Origin: a virus
IMG/VR virus record: IMGVR_UViG_3300037264_004923
Coordinates: 37,764 to 101,763 of that record
Length of the DNA stretch: 64,000 nt
Direction: 5' to 3' (one strand)
Shown here: in pieces, positions 33,530 to 42,501 of the stretch
Layout of the letters: every line of letters begins with the position of its first letter
How positions within the stretch are numbered: the first letter of the stretch is position 1
Notes under the pieces: generated by a model
Told to the model about the DNA's origin: nothing
Seen by the model: only the letters and a program-made list of their open reading frames with translations
The model's database searches: none
Position numbers and translations under genes: made by a program

Positions 33530-34101
33530 TTCTCTTTCTCCTTTTTGACCCTAAAGTTGGGTCTTCCTTTTGTGAACTTTTCGGTCGTCCTCTTCATCTG
33601 CATCAAAGATTGTAGATAGCCTTCAACTACAGCTGGAAGATCTTTTATCTCACAGAAGCACATGGCCGGGTGCTCTGGATTGAAAACACGATAGAAGGTG
33701 TTGCATCCTGTTTCGTTCTGAAACTTGTTTCTTTCCGGCTCCTTGTCCAAATCGCCGGAGAAAATGTAGGACATGGGAATAACGACGGCGCGTGTAGTGT
33801 TATAGTTTACCTTGACAAACAGAGACATGGGGTGGGACACAAAGAACTTCTTTTTGCGGGACAGAACCGAGAAGCCCTTGACCCAGTTAGGCGGAAAGGG
33901 AAGATCAGATGTCCATTTTGCTTCCTCTGTATTCTCAATCTCAATCCCAAAATCCGAGTACCCCTTAGCGGTGGCGACGATGTCTATTCCATTTGGACCT
34001 TCTGGATGTAATAGCAACTTGTACTTCTGAAGGGCAGAGGCTCCGGCAAGAACCCGGAACACATCCTTCTCTGTTTTTGATGCCTCAGTATTATCTACCA
34101 T
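33526..34101 (-). CDS. Possible PD-(D/E)XK nuclease-like protein (191 aa)
   Basis: ATG 34101 shares a base with the MutM stop (TAATG). GIDIVATAKGYSDFGIEIENTEE could hold the D...ExE core of a restriction-like fold, followed by basic strands (RKKKFFVSHP). The C-terminus is very basic. The nuclease call is an inference from one motif. Confidence 0.45.
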   Translation of the reverse strand: MVDNTEASKTEKDVFRVLAGASALQKYKLLLHPEGPNGIDIVATAKGYSDFGIEIENTEEAKWTSDLPFPPNWVKGFSVLSRKKKFFVSHPMSLFVKVNYNTTRAVVIPMSYIFSGDLDKEPERNKFQNETGCNTFYRVFNPEHPAMCFCEIKDLPAVVEGYLQSLMQMKRTTEKFTKGRPNFRVKKEKEK

Positions 34102-34997
34102 TACGCCTCCTTCGGCTGGCAAGAGGGGCAGAAATGAGTCGATCTTCCGGATACTTTTACCCGTTCTATAGAACTTTCGCACTCGACGCATTTCTTTCCA
34201 AACTTTCCATAAACCCGATGGTGCTCTTGATAAGAACCTTTGCTACCATCGGTAGCGGTGTAATCTGATACAGAAGATCCGCGATAATGAATACCCTCTT
34301 TGAGGACACTCTTTACAGCGAACCATAGTTTGGTCTGTTGCTCTTCGGTTAGAGAGGTTCCCAGAACACCTGGATGAACCTTGGCGACGAAGCAGGCTTC
34401 ATCTGTGTAGATGTTTCCTACCCCCGCCAAATTTGCTTGGTCAAGCAGTATTGCTTTTACACTTCTCTTGCGGCGAATGATTTTTTGGAACTCCGCCAAT
34501 GAAACTCCCAAGGCGTCGGGACCCAAGCCCCGTAGTCCAGGGATGTCTAACTCTTCGATGCTCTGAACATTCTCTGCTAACCAGATCTCGCCGAACAAGC
34601 GCACATCGTTGAAAGCCAGCTCCAAATCTTCTTCGCGGCCGCCTTCGTACAGATCGGAAAGCTCCAGCATGAAGTGCGTATGCTTATGGATGTTGTCGTC
34701 GCCGCTAAAGCGATCATCGAAACTTATCTGAGGAATAGGACGAAGAAGAAGACGACCAGTCATCCCCAAGTGAAAAACTATTACATTGCCATTGATCAGG
34801 GGAAGCAGAATGTACTTACCTTTTCGCAATACGGTGCTAATCTCTTGTCCAATCACACCTTCATAAAAGGCAAAGGGATCGTTGTTTAGGAGGTGCTTCT
34901 CTGCCTTCTGCCGAATAACCAAAGCGGTAATGGTTCGCCCAGAAATAGCCGGGCGTAGATCCCTAACAATTGTTTCGCACTCAGGAAGCTCAGGCAT
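34101..34997 (-). CDS. mutM: Formamidopyrimidine-DNA glycosylase (MutM/Nei family)
   Basis: 298 residues. MPELPECE carries the catalytic N-terminal Pro and Glu, GKYILL the conserved Lys loop, then the H2TH helices (ANLAGVGNIYTDEACF). The C-terminal zinc finger is CVEC...HFCPSC with the DNA-contacting Arg in VSGRSTHF. It removes oxidised purines and nicks the strand. Rare but known in phages; it would protect a long phage genome. Confidence 0.9.
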   Translation of the reverse strand: MPELPECETIVRDLRPAISGRTITALVIRQKAEKHLLNNDPFAFYEGVIGQEISTVLRKGKYILLPLINGNVIVFHLGMTGRLLLRPIPQISFDDRFSGDDNIHKHTHFMLELSDLYEGGREEDLELAFNDVRLFGEIWLAENVQSIEELDIPGLRGLGPDALGVSLAEFQKIIRRKRSVKAILLDQANLAGVGNIYTDEACFVAKVHPGVLGTSLTEEQQTKLWFAVKSVLKEGIHYRGSSVSDYTATDGSKGSYQEHHRVYGKFGKKCVECESSIERVKVSGRSTHFCPSCQPKEA

Positions 34998-35464
34998 TAT
35001 TCCTCCTGTTCTTTTCGTGACAAGTAAAAGGCCGGGAGGTTCTTATTCGCGGAGATGTCCGCGTAGGAACCCCGAAAAATGTAAGCCGCAATACCAAGAC
35101 ATGTATTACCAGGCAGCGCCTTGATAACAGAACGAGCAGCACCAAACGAGGTAATAACGTCATCAACGATCAGATAGTTTCCAGATTGAAACTCTGGACC
35201 TCGTACCTTACCAGACTTATCCACTATAACCAAAGGCCTCTTGGAGGCAAATGCTGCAAGGAACCCCGGGATAATTCCACCAATAGCAGGGCTCGCAATG
35301 AAATTTACTCGTCGCATAATGTCATTAGGAACTTGCTGGAGAAGCTGCTCTATATACACAGCAGCCTCGGCAGGTTTAAGCAGATCAAAATCATAGAAAA
35401 TCTTGGACTGACGTTCGGAAGAAAGAACGAAATCGCCCTCGACACGACACTCTTCAAACATCAT
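34997..35464 (-). CDS. Phosphoribosyltransferase (orotate-PRT-like)
   Basis: 155 residues. The PRPP-binding motif YLIVDDVITSFGAARSVI and the SPAIGGIIPGFLAA and RPLVIVDKSGK loops resemble PyrE-type enzymes but are shorter than the usual 210 residues. It would join PRPP to a base or release it. Substrate uncertain. Shares its last base with mutM. Confidence 0.75.
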   Translation of the reverse strand: MMFEECRVEGDFVLSSERQSKIFYDFDLLKPAEAAVYIEQLLQQVPNDIMRRVNFIASPAIGGIIPGFLAAFASKRPLVIVDKSGKVRGPEFQSGNYLIVDDVITSFGAARSVIKALPGNTCLGIAAYIFRGSYADISANKNLPAFYLSRKEQEE

Positions 35465-35470
35465 ATCCCC

Positions 35471-36427
35471 TCAGTAGTCCGTGGTCATCGTGTAATGATG
35501 ATTCAACCACTCGTGTGTGAAAAGTCCCGCGGGCATCTCCGCGCCGCGCGTAGCTGCACTCCAGAGAAGGAAGTCAGTGTTCAGGGAATTTACACTTTCG
35601 TCCACCAAAGATTTCAAGTTTTTGGTAATCATGTCCGCCCCGATTATAGAAGCGGCGCGAAGTTCTAATTCTTTCTGACTACCAGACGCCAAGAACTCCT
35701 TGCGATGAAGACGAGTCATAAGCTGAGAACGGGGCTCGATAACACCCAGCGCAATCAAAGTCTGAGGCACTCTATAGTCCGAAAAGATCGTTAGATCTGA
35801 TAGGCTTTCATCGTCAATAGGGCATTCTGTCCAGTCCTGGAAGCGCCCATAAGTCATACCTACAAACAGCTGGGAACGCTTGAAGAAAGGATCCCTCCAA
35901 CTTGGAAGCATAACCGGAAGGTATTGCGAAACAAAGTAAGCATTCCGCTTGTACTTCTGAAATAGTTTAGCAAAGGTAAAGTCCTGGTTCTTGTTTAGGA
36001 ACGCTCCAATCTCTCGCAGCGCGTTGGTGCGCTGCCTCACCATGGAGATGGGGCGTTCAGCGCGAAACAACTCACACAGCAGGTAATTCTCATCGACCTG
36101 GGAAAGAAAATAAGGGTCCTTGATCTCTTCCCAATGCTCCGTCAGACGAGCGCATATCAAGGAACAACCAGAAAGATCTCCATCCTGAAACTTCTTACCA
36201 TCCTCATCAAAATAACAGTAGTTAACCGCATTCAAGAAGAGATTGAAAAGACATACATTTTCGAAGTCATCCACCTGTGGATGAAAACGAGGATCGAAAT
36301 CCCAACGAGGAATGGAGATGTCATACTCCTTCAAAGCTTCGGCTACTTCTCGGGCACGCCCGGGGTTTAGACGGACGTACTGCGGGTTTGCCAGGATAAT
36401 GTCAGATAAGGCTCTCACTCTTGACAT
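35471..36427 (-). CDS. Queuosine salvage protein (Qng1/DUF2419 family)
   Basis: About 318 residues from ATG 36427 (ATG 36433 possible). CLFNLFLNAVNYCYFDEDG, TIFSDYRVPQTLIALGV and KELELRAASIIGADMITKNL, with a C-terminal FLLW and a closing HHYTMTTDY, follow the DUF2419 pattern. Known members are nucleosidases that release queuine from queuosine 5'-phosphate, letting cells reuse the base for tRNA modification. In a phage it could supply queuine for tRNA, or process 7-deazaguanine nucleotides; no other deazaguanine gene is in the window. Confidence 0.8.
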   Translation of the reverse strand: MSRVRALSDIILANPQYVRLNPGRAREVAEALKEYDISIPRWDFDPRFHPQVDDFENVCLFNLFLNAVNYCYFDEDGKKFQDGDLSGCSLICARLTEHWEEIKDPYFLSQVDENYLLCELFRAERPISMVRQRTNALREIGAFLNKNQDFTFAKLFQKYKRNAYFVSQYLPVMLPSWRDPFFKRSQLFVGMTYGRFQDWTECPIDDESLSDLTIFSDYRVPQTLIALGVIEPRSQLMTRLHRKEFLASGSQKELELRAASIIGADMITKNLKSLVDESVNSLNTDFLLWSAATRGAEMPAGLFTHEWLNHHYTMTTDY

Positions 36428-37019
36428 ACTCATAAACTCCCCGAAAAGTTTTGCGATGAATGTCAGAAGGACCATAAACCATGATCGCTTCTCTATGTTC
36501 TTCTGTGCCATAACCTTTGTGTCTCGCGAACCCATACATGGGCAAGATGTCGTCCAAGCTGACCATGTACTGATCTCTATGAACCTTCGCAACAATGGAG
36601 GCGGCAGCAATACATTTGTGGATGTTATCCCCGCCCACGACAGCTTGTTGCTTTACCCCTGGCAAATCCAGGTTGGGAATAGTTTGATTTCCATCTACCA
36701 GCACCAAAATCTCCTGCCCATCTACCATAAATTCCAAGCATAAACGACGGGCAGCTTCCCGCATGCACATCAGAGTTGCCTGAAAGATGTTCATCTCATC
36801 AATCTGATACGGATCCGCGCTTGCTAAAGTCCAAAAGCAGTTCTCACGAATAAGAGCGGATAGCTGTTCTCGCTTCTTGGCAGAGAGCTTCTTGCTATCC
36901 CGGATCTCAGCAACCCAAGGATAGTCTACGTCAGGAAGCATCACAGCGGCAACAACAACCGGTCCCGCTAAAGAACCTCTTCCGACTTCATCAACTCCGA
37001 TTGTAATCCGGTGCTTCAA
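36402..37019 (-). CDS. rnhB: Ribonuclease HII
   Basis: 205 residues. ITIGVDEVGRGSLAGPV holds the catalytic Asp-Glu, RDSKKLSAKKRE the next helix, LVDGN the third Asp, and KGYGTEEHREAI the C-terminal signature. It cuts RNA in RNA-DNA hybrids, so it would remove primers or single ribonucleotides from phage DNA. Confidence 0.95.
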   Translation of the reverse strand: MKHRITIGVDEVGRGSLAGPVVVAAVMLPDVDYPWVAEIRDSKKLSAKKREQLSALIRENCFWTLASADPYQIDEMNIFQATLMCMREAARRLCLEFMVDGQEILVLVDGNQTIPNLDLPGVKQQAVVGGDNIHKCIAAASIVAKVHRDQYMVSLDDILPMYGFARHKGYGTEEHREAIMVYGPSDIHRKTFRGVYEYVKSESLI

Positions 37020-37419
37020 CGTTAGATCCTTGCTGTAAGTTGTTATCTACGGACACCTCAGGTCCACCACCAGTAAGGCCCTCACGCTCGTCGCCTCTCT
37101 GACTAAGAGAGGCGGCGTTCGCGGTAGTGCGAGGCATCTCGATAGTCTGTCTCTGCAACGGAGTTCCATCCTCATGAACCTTGATGATGCCAAGTTCAAC
37201 CATCTTGCGGATCAAACGCTGTGTACTCTTATCGATCTGTGGAATGTACCTCCCCTCAACAGGTTCTCGGTTTTTGTACTCACCCTTGAACTGGTAGATG
37301 GTACAAGTGCGATGCTTTTTGGGAGACACGCCAATGGTCTTGGAAGTACACATGTTCCCGGACAGAAGCGCACAATCAACGCAACGAACCTTGTTTTTTC
37401 CGCCGTTAAACTGGCTCAT
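36991..37419 (-). CDS. Hypothetical Cys-containing protein (142 aa)
   Basis: ATG 37419 overlaps the upstream gene by 14 nt. CVDCALLSGNMCTSKT with a later HRTCTIY makes a Cys4 cluster near the N-terminus. A helix and a disordered Gly-rich tail follow. Not recognised. Confidence 0.6.
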   Translation of the reverse strand: MSQFNGGKNKVRCVDCALLSGNMCTSKTIGVSPKKHRTCTIYQFKGEYKNREPVEGRYIPQIDKSTQRLIRKMVELGIIKVHEDGTPLQRQTIEMPRTTANAASLSQRGDEREGLTGGGPEVSVDNNLQQGSNVEAPDYNRS

Positions 37420-37828
37420 TTTCGTCATCCTCTATAGAAATCACAGCGTTACTTGGCCCTGATTTCCTCGGACCTCCAAGAACTTCATCCTTTGTTCCTA
37501 CTCTTATGCCTGGACCGTACCCTTTAGACGGCTCACGGGTGCGGTGGACGGAGCGAACGGCAAGCCTCGCAGCAAGTTCAGGGTCTGTGCCTTCCATCTG
37601 ACTGGCTTCGGATAAAACTGCGGGGTCCATTGGGAAGGAAGTCTTACCCTTTTCCTGAATAGCGGCCTTCGGCGGCCGGCCGCGCTTTTTAGGAGCAGAT
37701 GTGTCGCCAGTAAGTTCCTTTATCAGGCTAATCTTGGCATCGATTTGAGAGATCTCAAAAAGCAAGGCTTCCTTATCAGCTTCCAGTTCCAAAATCTTTT
37801 CATTTAGCGCTTTTACAAAATCACTCAT
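37406..37828 (-). CDS. Coiled-coil protein with AT-hook-like motif (140 aa)
   Basis: ATG 37828. Residues 1-40 form a coiled coil (FVKALNEKILELEADKEALL). KKRGRPPKAA is a near-perfect AT-hook, suggesting minor-groove binding. The rest is disordered. It overlaps clpP by 8 nt. Confidence 0.6.
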   Translation of the reverse strand: MSDFVKALNEKILELEADKEALLFEISQIDAKISLIKELTGDTSAPKKRGRPPKAAIQEKGKTSFPMDPAVLSEASQMEGTDPELAARLAVRSVHRTREPSKGYGPGIRVGTKDEVLGGPRKSGPSNAVISIEDDENEPV

Positions 37829-38429
37829 TGCTTTCCCTCGTACTGACTTCGTGAATGTCGTCGATAATACCAAACGACTTGGCTTCAACAGGCCCCATGT
37901 ACTTATCCCGCTCAAAGATGTCTTTAACTTCTGTCAGAGACTTGCCTGTATTCTTCGCCAGAAGAGACATCATAGTATCGTTCAGGAAGACCATCTCCTC
38001 ATACTGGATTGCCACATCAGGAGCGGATCCGTGGGCGCCGCCTTGTACCTGATGCATCATAATGCGAGCATGCGGGAGCGCAAATCGCTTACCTTTGGTT
38101 CCCGCCGCCAATAAAAAGCAACCCATACTTGCTGCTTGCCCGATACAAATCGTTGCGATGTCGGGCTTAACATAACGCATAGTGTCGTAGATCCCCATGC
38201 CCGCATTCACTTCTCCTCCAGGAGAGTTTATGTACATGTAGATCTCTTTGTTAGGATCAGAACTTTCCAGAAACAGCAACTGCGCAATCACTGCGTTCGC
38301 CACCTGTGAATTGATCTGCGTTCCTAAAAAGATGATGCGGTCTTTTAGAAGGCGGGAGTAAAGATCGTAAGCCTTCTCGCTGCTTCCATCTTTTTCAATG
38401 ACAATAGGAAGAGGATAATAGGTAGTCAA
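37821..38429 (-). CDS. clpP: ATP-dependent Clp protease proteolytic subunit
   Basis: 202 residues, the usual ClpP length. Catalytic triad: Ser101 in IGQAASMG, His126 in RIMMHQVQGG, Asp175 in FERDKYM. The handle helix and YINSPGGEV loop are intact. It forms a two-ring peptidase barrel fed by a Clp ATPase; the Clp-like unfoldase at 19.6 kb with its LGF motif is the obvious partner. Together with the tmRNA this makes a complete tagging and degradation route plausible. Confidence 0.95.
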   Translation of the reverse strand: MTTYYPLPIVIEKDGSSEKAYDLYSRLLKDRIIFLGTQINSQVANAVIAQLLFLESSDPNKEIYMYINSPGGEVNAGMGIYDTMRYVKPDIATICIGQAASMGCFLLAAGTKGKRFALPHARIMMHQVQGGAHGSAPDVAIQYEEMVFLNDTMMSLLAKNTGKSLTEVKDIFERDKYMGPVEAKSFGIIDDIHEVSTRESNE

Positions 38430-38444
38430 ATCAGAGTTCCTTTA

Positions 38445-38627
38445 TTAGCAAAAGGCAACTGCATTGCCGATAACGAGAAGCCCGCGCCCGACGCAAATCT
38501 CACAGATTTGCTTCTCTCCTTGGAGAGGATCTGCGCTATACGCATTATGAACGAAGATTTCTCCGTTCTTACATGCAGGATCGGGGCACTGGATAATGCT
38601 AGTGATCTGTGAAACTTCAGCAGCCAA
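38445..38627 (-). CDS. Small zinc-finger protein (60 aa), TTG start
   Basis: CPDPACKNGEIF and CEICVGRGLL make a DnaJ-like four-Cys zinc site. TTG at 38627 has AAGGAG 7 bases upstream and a near-consensus promoter behind it. It is probably the first gene of the clpP transcript. Function unknown. Confidence 0.7.
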   Translation of the reverse strand: MAAEVSQITSIIQCPDPACKNGEIFVHNAYSADPLQGEKQICEICVGRGLLVIGNAVAFC

Positions 38628-38654
38628 TACAGAACTCCTTCTTTGGACACTCCA

Positions 38655-38683
38655 ATAATAAGCAATGAACCCTTAAATGTCAA
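38655..38683 (-). promoter_or_regulatory. Sigma70-like promoter
   Basis: Minus strand TTGACA (38683-38678), 17 bp, TATTAT (38660-38655), then AAGGAG and the TTG start at 38627. Likely driver of the clpP-rnhB-qng1 operon. Confidence 0.8.
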
Positions 38684-38695
38684 GAATGCCAAATA

Positions 38696-39502
38696 TCAAT
38701 CGCTGTAAGTTCGGATATCCCCCACGTAGTTCTTCTTCATGTGTTCGGTGTGGGCTTTGACTGCCAACTTTCGTGCTTCCTCAGCTTCTTCAGGAGTAGC
38801 GCCTCCCAATCTTCCGTCCGCCAACATGTGGTGGCGGCGGCATAGAGGCAACCAGTTCATTCCATCAAGGGGGTTGTTCTCATGATCCCCGTCAATGTGA
38901 TGGCAATCTACGAAACGAGCATTTTCCCCCTCAACCAAATCACAGCCAGGAAAAAAGCACTTTAGGGGCGCTCCAAAGATCCTCTTTAGGCGGTACTTAC
39001 CCTTGCTCTGATAGAGATGGCGAGAACGCCCGCCCTTCCAAGAATTTCCTTTTTCCGCAGACTGCGACTCGGATCTCCGTCGCCGCCCTTCCTCAGAAAC
39101 CACAACAGCCCTAAGCTTCAGGCGGGTTTCGTGGCTCACCGAATGCCCCATAAGAGCAGCACTAATAGCGAGCTTATGCTCTTCGGAAAGAGCCTTTCCT
39201 AAACGAGACTGCCTGATCTTTTCCTTGGTTGCTTCGGAATGAGGACGGCCTATAAGACGTAGGTCGGTCGGCTTAAGACCTGAGGAAGTTTTAGTATTTA
39301 GCTTCCCCGTCTTCCTCAGGATGTATTTCAAGCGAGCCAGCTGCTGTTTTCGTTTCGTCAAAGGCGAAACGACTTCCGCACCTGGGTAGGCTAATTTGTA
39401 TTGCTTTATAGTCAGTCCGTGTCTTCGCGTATGGCGGGACAGGGCCTTGAAACGCTCGAAACAAACTTCACACTTAACTGTCGGAGCGAGATGGCGACCC
39501 AA
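38696..39502 (-). CDS. HNH homing endonuclease with NUMOD3-like segments
   Basis: 268 residues from TTG 39502, with AGGAGGTGA just before. N-terminal CxxC...HxxxH finger (CEVCFERFKALSRHTRRH), then NUMOD3-type helices (SEATKEKIRQSRLG, SEEHKLAISAAL), and a C-terminal HNH: DCHHIDGDHENN and LCRRHHML. A free-standing homing endonuclease next to the ribonucleotide reductase gene, a common home for such elements in phages. Confidence 0.85.
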   Translation of the reverse strand: MGRHLAPTVKCEVCFERFKALSRHTRRHGLTIKQYKLAYPGAEVVSPLTKRKQQLARLKYILRKTGKLNTKTSSGLKPTDLRLIGRPHSEATKEKIRQSRLGKALSEEHKLAISAALMGHSVSHETRLKLRAVVVSEEGRRRRSESQSAEKGNSWKGGRSRHLYQSKGKYRLKRIFGAPLKCFFPGCDLVEGENARFVDCHHIDGDHENNPLDGMNWLPLCRRHHMLADGRLGGATPEEAEEARKLAVKAHTEHMKKNYVGDIRTYSD

Positions 39503-39552
39503 GGGTCACCTCCTTTTACTCCCCGTCTATCTGTAAAGTATTTCTCCCCGCG

Positions 39553-42108
39553 TTAGGAGCAGGCGCTTGATCCACAATCTGCGCACTTAGAACAACCTTC
39601 CTGCATAGTCAGGTTAGATCCACCGCACGCAGAACACTTGGAAACAGCGAGTATCTCCTCTTCAGAAATGTACTTTCGAAGTACTCGGAGCATTGCTTTA
39701 CTAAAGGTCGTGATGTCCCCGTCGCACTTGGAAAGTTGATCTACCAGAGCATTTAGTGGTGCTCCGTGGCGAAGCGAAGTAGAAAGCAAGCGAGTAATCA
39801 TGCGATGTTCATCCGACATCAAATGCTTAGCAATGTCCTTGATTACCCATGTATCTTCACCGGCACCGATAACCAAATCATATCGTCCGTTTCCGCCTCG
39901 ACGTAGATCACCTTTGCTCTTGGAGGAAGGGATTTGAATCTGTTCCTCCGGAAAGCAGAAGATCTCGTAGGGTTTCCCATGCAGCAGTCCTACCAGAACC
40001 TTCCACTTATCTCCCTTTACACTTACGGCATGAATGTCGCAAATCAAGTCTTCTGGTCTCTTTGGTGCGCCGATGGTAATAATGGTCGGCGGGCGAGCAG
40101 AAGAAGATTTAGCAGTGCTCTTCAGGGTCTCCAAGATCTGGGACTTGGACCCATCACGATAGACCGCGGTGGATTTGATACCCAGGTCATAAGCCCCAAC
40201 ATAAGCTTGCATAATGTCTTCTACGGTTGCCGAGTTTGGTAAGTTGATGGTCTTGGATACAGACGAATCAACCTGCTCGGCAAAGACAGCCTGCATCTTC
40301 AGATGGTTTTCCCATGAAATCTCCTGAGCTTCTTCAAATACTTTGGGAACTCGCTTATGCTTGCGTAGTTCCTTTAGGTTGAATTTGTAATCCCCGTAAT
40401 TGATATCCTTGGACTTTAGCCAGTCTGTGAAAGACGGGCAGCCGTCCATAATAGTGCCAATGTTAGAATTACGCATGTACGCCATCGCGAAGTAAGGCTC
40501 GCAACCAGCAGAGTAGCCAGTTATTGTGCCCGTAGTTCCCGTGGGCGGCTGGGTAAGAACGGTTACATTGGCTATTCCCTGATTCTTTAGCTTTTCATCC
40601 AAATCCGGTCGTTCTTTTATTAGCTGCTGAACAAACTTACTCTGGATAAATCCCTCGTAGTTGAAGGCAGGGAAGGGGCCGATTTCTTTTGCGAGATCTA
40701 TAGATGCTTCATAAGCAGCGTGCTTGATAAACTTCAGGATCTTCTTGGCCAAGGCTCTGCCGCTATCTTCGCTATAGAGATAATCATCTCCAGAGCGGGT
40801 AGATGCGCGAATGAGTAATTCGTGCATACCTATAGTGCCAAGACCAATGCGTCTTTCCAATAGAGTATTTTCATCAATTTGGGTAATGTGTGTTTTATTC
40901 AAAAGAGTGATGTTGTTTAATGCGCGCACCAAAATTGACACGGACTCTTTCAGCCCATCCCAGTCTATGGACCCATCGTCCTTTACAAACTCAGGAAGAA
41001 CTACATTGGAGAGACAGCACACAGACCAACGTGGCAAAATTTCCTCGGCGCATGGATTTGTTGCCTCCAAAGGATTGAAATATTCCCCGTTGTGATAAGC
41101 CCTTGCGCGATCAATAAAGAAGATACCAGGACAGCCATCTTCCCACGCATTACTACAAATCTTATGGAACCACTCGTAAGCTGTTAGCCCATAAGGGCCC
41201 CTCATCAACTCCAGTGCTTTGTTATTTCTGAAGGGGAGCTCATTAGACGCCTGATGAAGAGCAATCTCCAAATTGGGAGCGCAGACCGTGATGGTGGTCG
41301 GAGTCTCCAGGACATCTCCGCCGGCCAGGCAATCCTTCAATACTGCCTTGAAGTCCCACAGGTGCCAGTCTTCATCTTTCCAGTGAAGCCGCCAGGGTTT
41401 CTTTACTTCTCTTTTTACTTGACGCATAAATTCGTCAGACAGTCCTACAGAGACATTGAAGGTTTGCCATTGATGAGGATTTAGCCATTGCCATTGCTTA
41501 AACTTGTTCTCGTCGGCAATCACTGCGAACTTGCGGATGTTCTCCCAGTTACTACGAGATTTCTTGGTAATGAATTTTAGAAGGCCGGGATGCCAATCTT
41601 CCAAGATACCCATATTGGCGCCGGAACGATTTCCACCTTGCTGAACGTTAGACGACAGGTACCCCATCGCAGTAATGAAACCTTCTGGGCCAGAAGCTCG
41701 CGCGTTCGCACCTTTACACCAGGCGCCGCTGGGACGCAGGCTGGAGAAGTTAATCCCAGTTCCTCCGCCGTGGGCTTGAATGTGAAAATGAATGCGCTGA
41801 CATTCAGAGATTTCCTCACGGCTATCTCCAATTCCCAATACGAAGCAATTCAGCATGTTGCTGATTGAGGTTCCAGCTTGTGCAAGCGGGCGGCCTGCGT
41901 ACATGATTTTCTTATCTTCACAAAGGCGCTGCGCGATTTCTTTATGAGCAGGGTCGTTCTGGAAGATGTAGTTATTGACGCGCTGAAAGGACTGGAAAAT
42001 GTTCGTCTCAAGGGCGTTTCCAGCGAGGTCCTTCAGATAATACCTAGCTTTCGCAATCTCCTCGTGAGCAGGATTGATAAAGTAAGTCTCAGGAATGTAT
42101 TTAGGCAT
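39553..42108 (-). CDS. nrdJ: Class II (adenosylcobalamin-dependent) ribonucleotide reductase
   Basis: 851 residues. NCFVLGIGDS holds the first active-site Cys, NPCAEEILP the radical-cysteine finger loop, TQPPTGTTGTITG the phosphate-binding loop. The C-terminus has CSACGGSNLTM and CSKCADCGSSAC, a Cys-rich tail typical of NrdJ. It reduces ribonucleotides to deoxyribonucleotides using B12, so it needs no separate small subunit; none is seen. It supplies dNTPs for phage replication. Confidence 0.95.
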   Translation of the reverse strand: MPKYIPETYFINPAHEEIAKARYYLKDLAGNALETNIFQSFQRVNNYIFQNDPAHKEIAQRLCEDKKIMYAGRPLAQAGTSISNMLNCFVLGIGDSREEISECQRIHFHIQAHGGGTGINFSSLRPSGAWCKGANARASGPEGFITAMGYLSSNVQQGGNRSGANMGILEDWHPGLLKFITKKSRSNWENIRKFAVIADENKFKQWQWLNPHQWQTFNVSVGLSDEFMRQVKREVKKPWRLHWKDEDWHLWDFKAVLKDCLAGGDVLETPTTITVCAPNLEIALHQASNELPFRNNKALELMRGPYGLTAYEWFHKICSNAWEDGCPGIFFIDRARAYHNGEYFNPLEATNPCAEEILPRWSVCCLSNVVLPEFVKDDGSIDWDGLKESVSILVRALNNITLLNKTHITQIDENTLLERRIGLGTIGMHELLIRASTRSGDDYLYSEDSGRALAKKILKFIKHAAYEASIDLAKEIGPFPAFNYEGFIQSKFVQQLIKERPDLDEKLKNQGIANVTVLTQPPTGTTGTITGYSAGCEPYFAMAYMRNSNIGTIMDGCPSFTDWLKSKDINYGDYKFNLKELRKHKRVPKVFEEAQEISWENHLKMQAVFAEQVDSSVSKTINLPNSATVEDIMQAYVGAYDLGIKSTAVYRDGSKSQILETLKSTAKSSSARPPTIITIGAPKRPEDLICDIHAVSVKGDKWKVLVGLLHGKPYEIFCFPEEQIQIPSSKSKGDLRRGGNGRYDLVIGAGEDTWVIKDIAKHLMSDEHRMITRLLSTSLRHGAPLNALVDQLSKCDGDITTFSKAMLRVLRKYISEEEILAVSKCSACGGSNLTMQEGCSKCADCGSSACS

Positions 42109-42141
42109 CTGGCTTTCGAGCCTCCTAATATAGAGAATGGT

Positions 42142-42501
42142 CTAAAGTATCGTAGTACCTACGGAAAGTCCGTGCTGTTCAAAAAATCCAACTGGAACTT
42201 CAAGCGCATAGCGCACAAGCTCATAAGATTGCTGAATGGAACCGAACATAGGGTCAAGAGTTTCAATCTGCTTGATCTCACCCCATTCGGAAATGAATGC
42301 CACCTGTACAGGGAACTTTAACCCGCGCGGTGTCATGGCAACTGACATTTCGTATCCAAAATCAAAAAGCATTCCGTCGTATGGCTCTAAACTGGCGACT
42401 CCGGAAAGCCCACGAACCAGATCCAAGGTTCGAACGGCCACTGAAAAGTTAAATACTTTACCATTAATGGTATAGGCTTTACCTTCTGGAAATGCGGTCA
42501 T
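42142..42501 (-). CDS. DUF192 family protein
   Basis: 119 residues. GMLFDFGYEMSVAMTPRG, then FPVQVAFISEWGEIKQIETL and ALEVPVGFFEQHGLSVGTTI match the DUF192 beta-barrel. Its role is unknown in all organisms. No signal peptide, unlike most bacterial members. Confidence 0.75.
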   Translation of the reverse strand: MTAFPEGKAYTINGKVFNFSVAVRTLDLVRGLSGVASLEPYDGMLFDFGYEMSVAMTPRGLKFPVQVAFISEWGEIKQIETLDPMFGSIQQSYELVRYALEVPVGFFEQHGLSVGTTIL

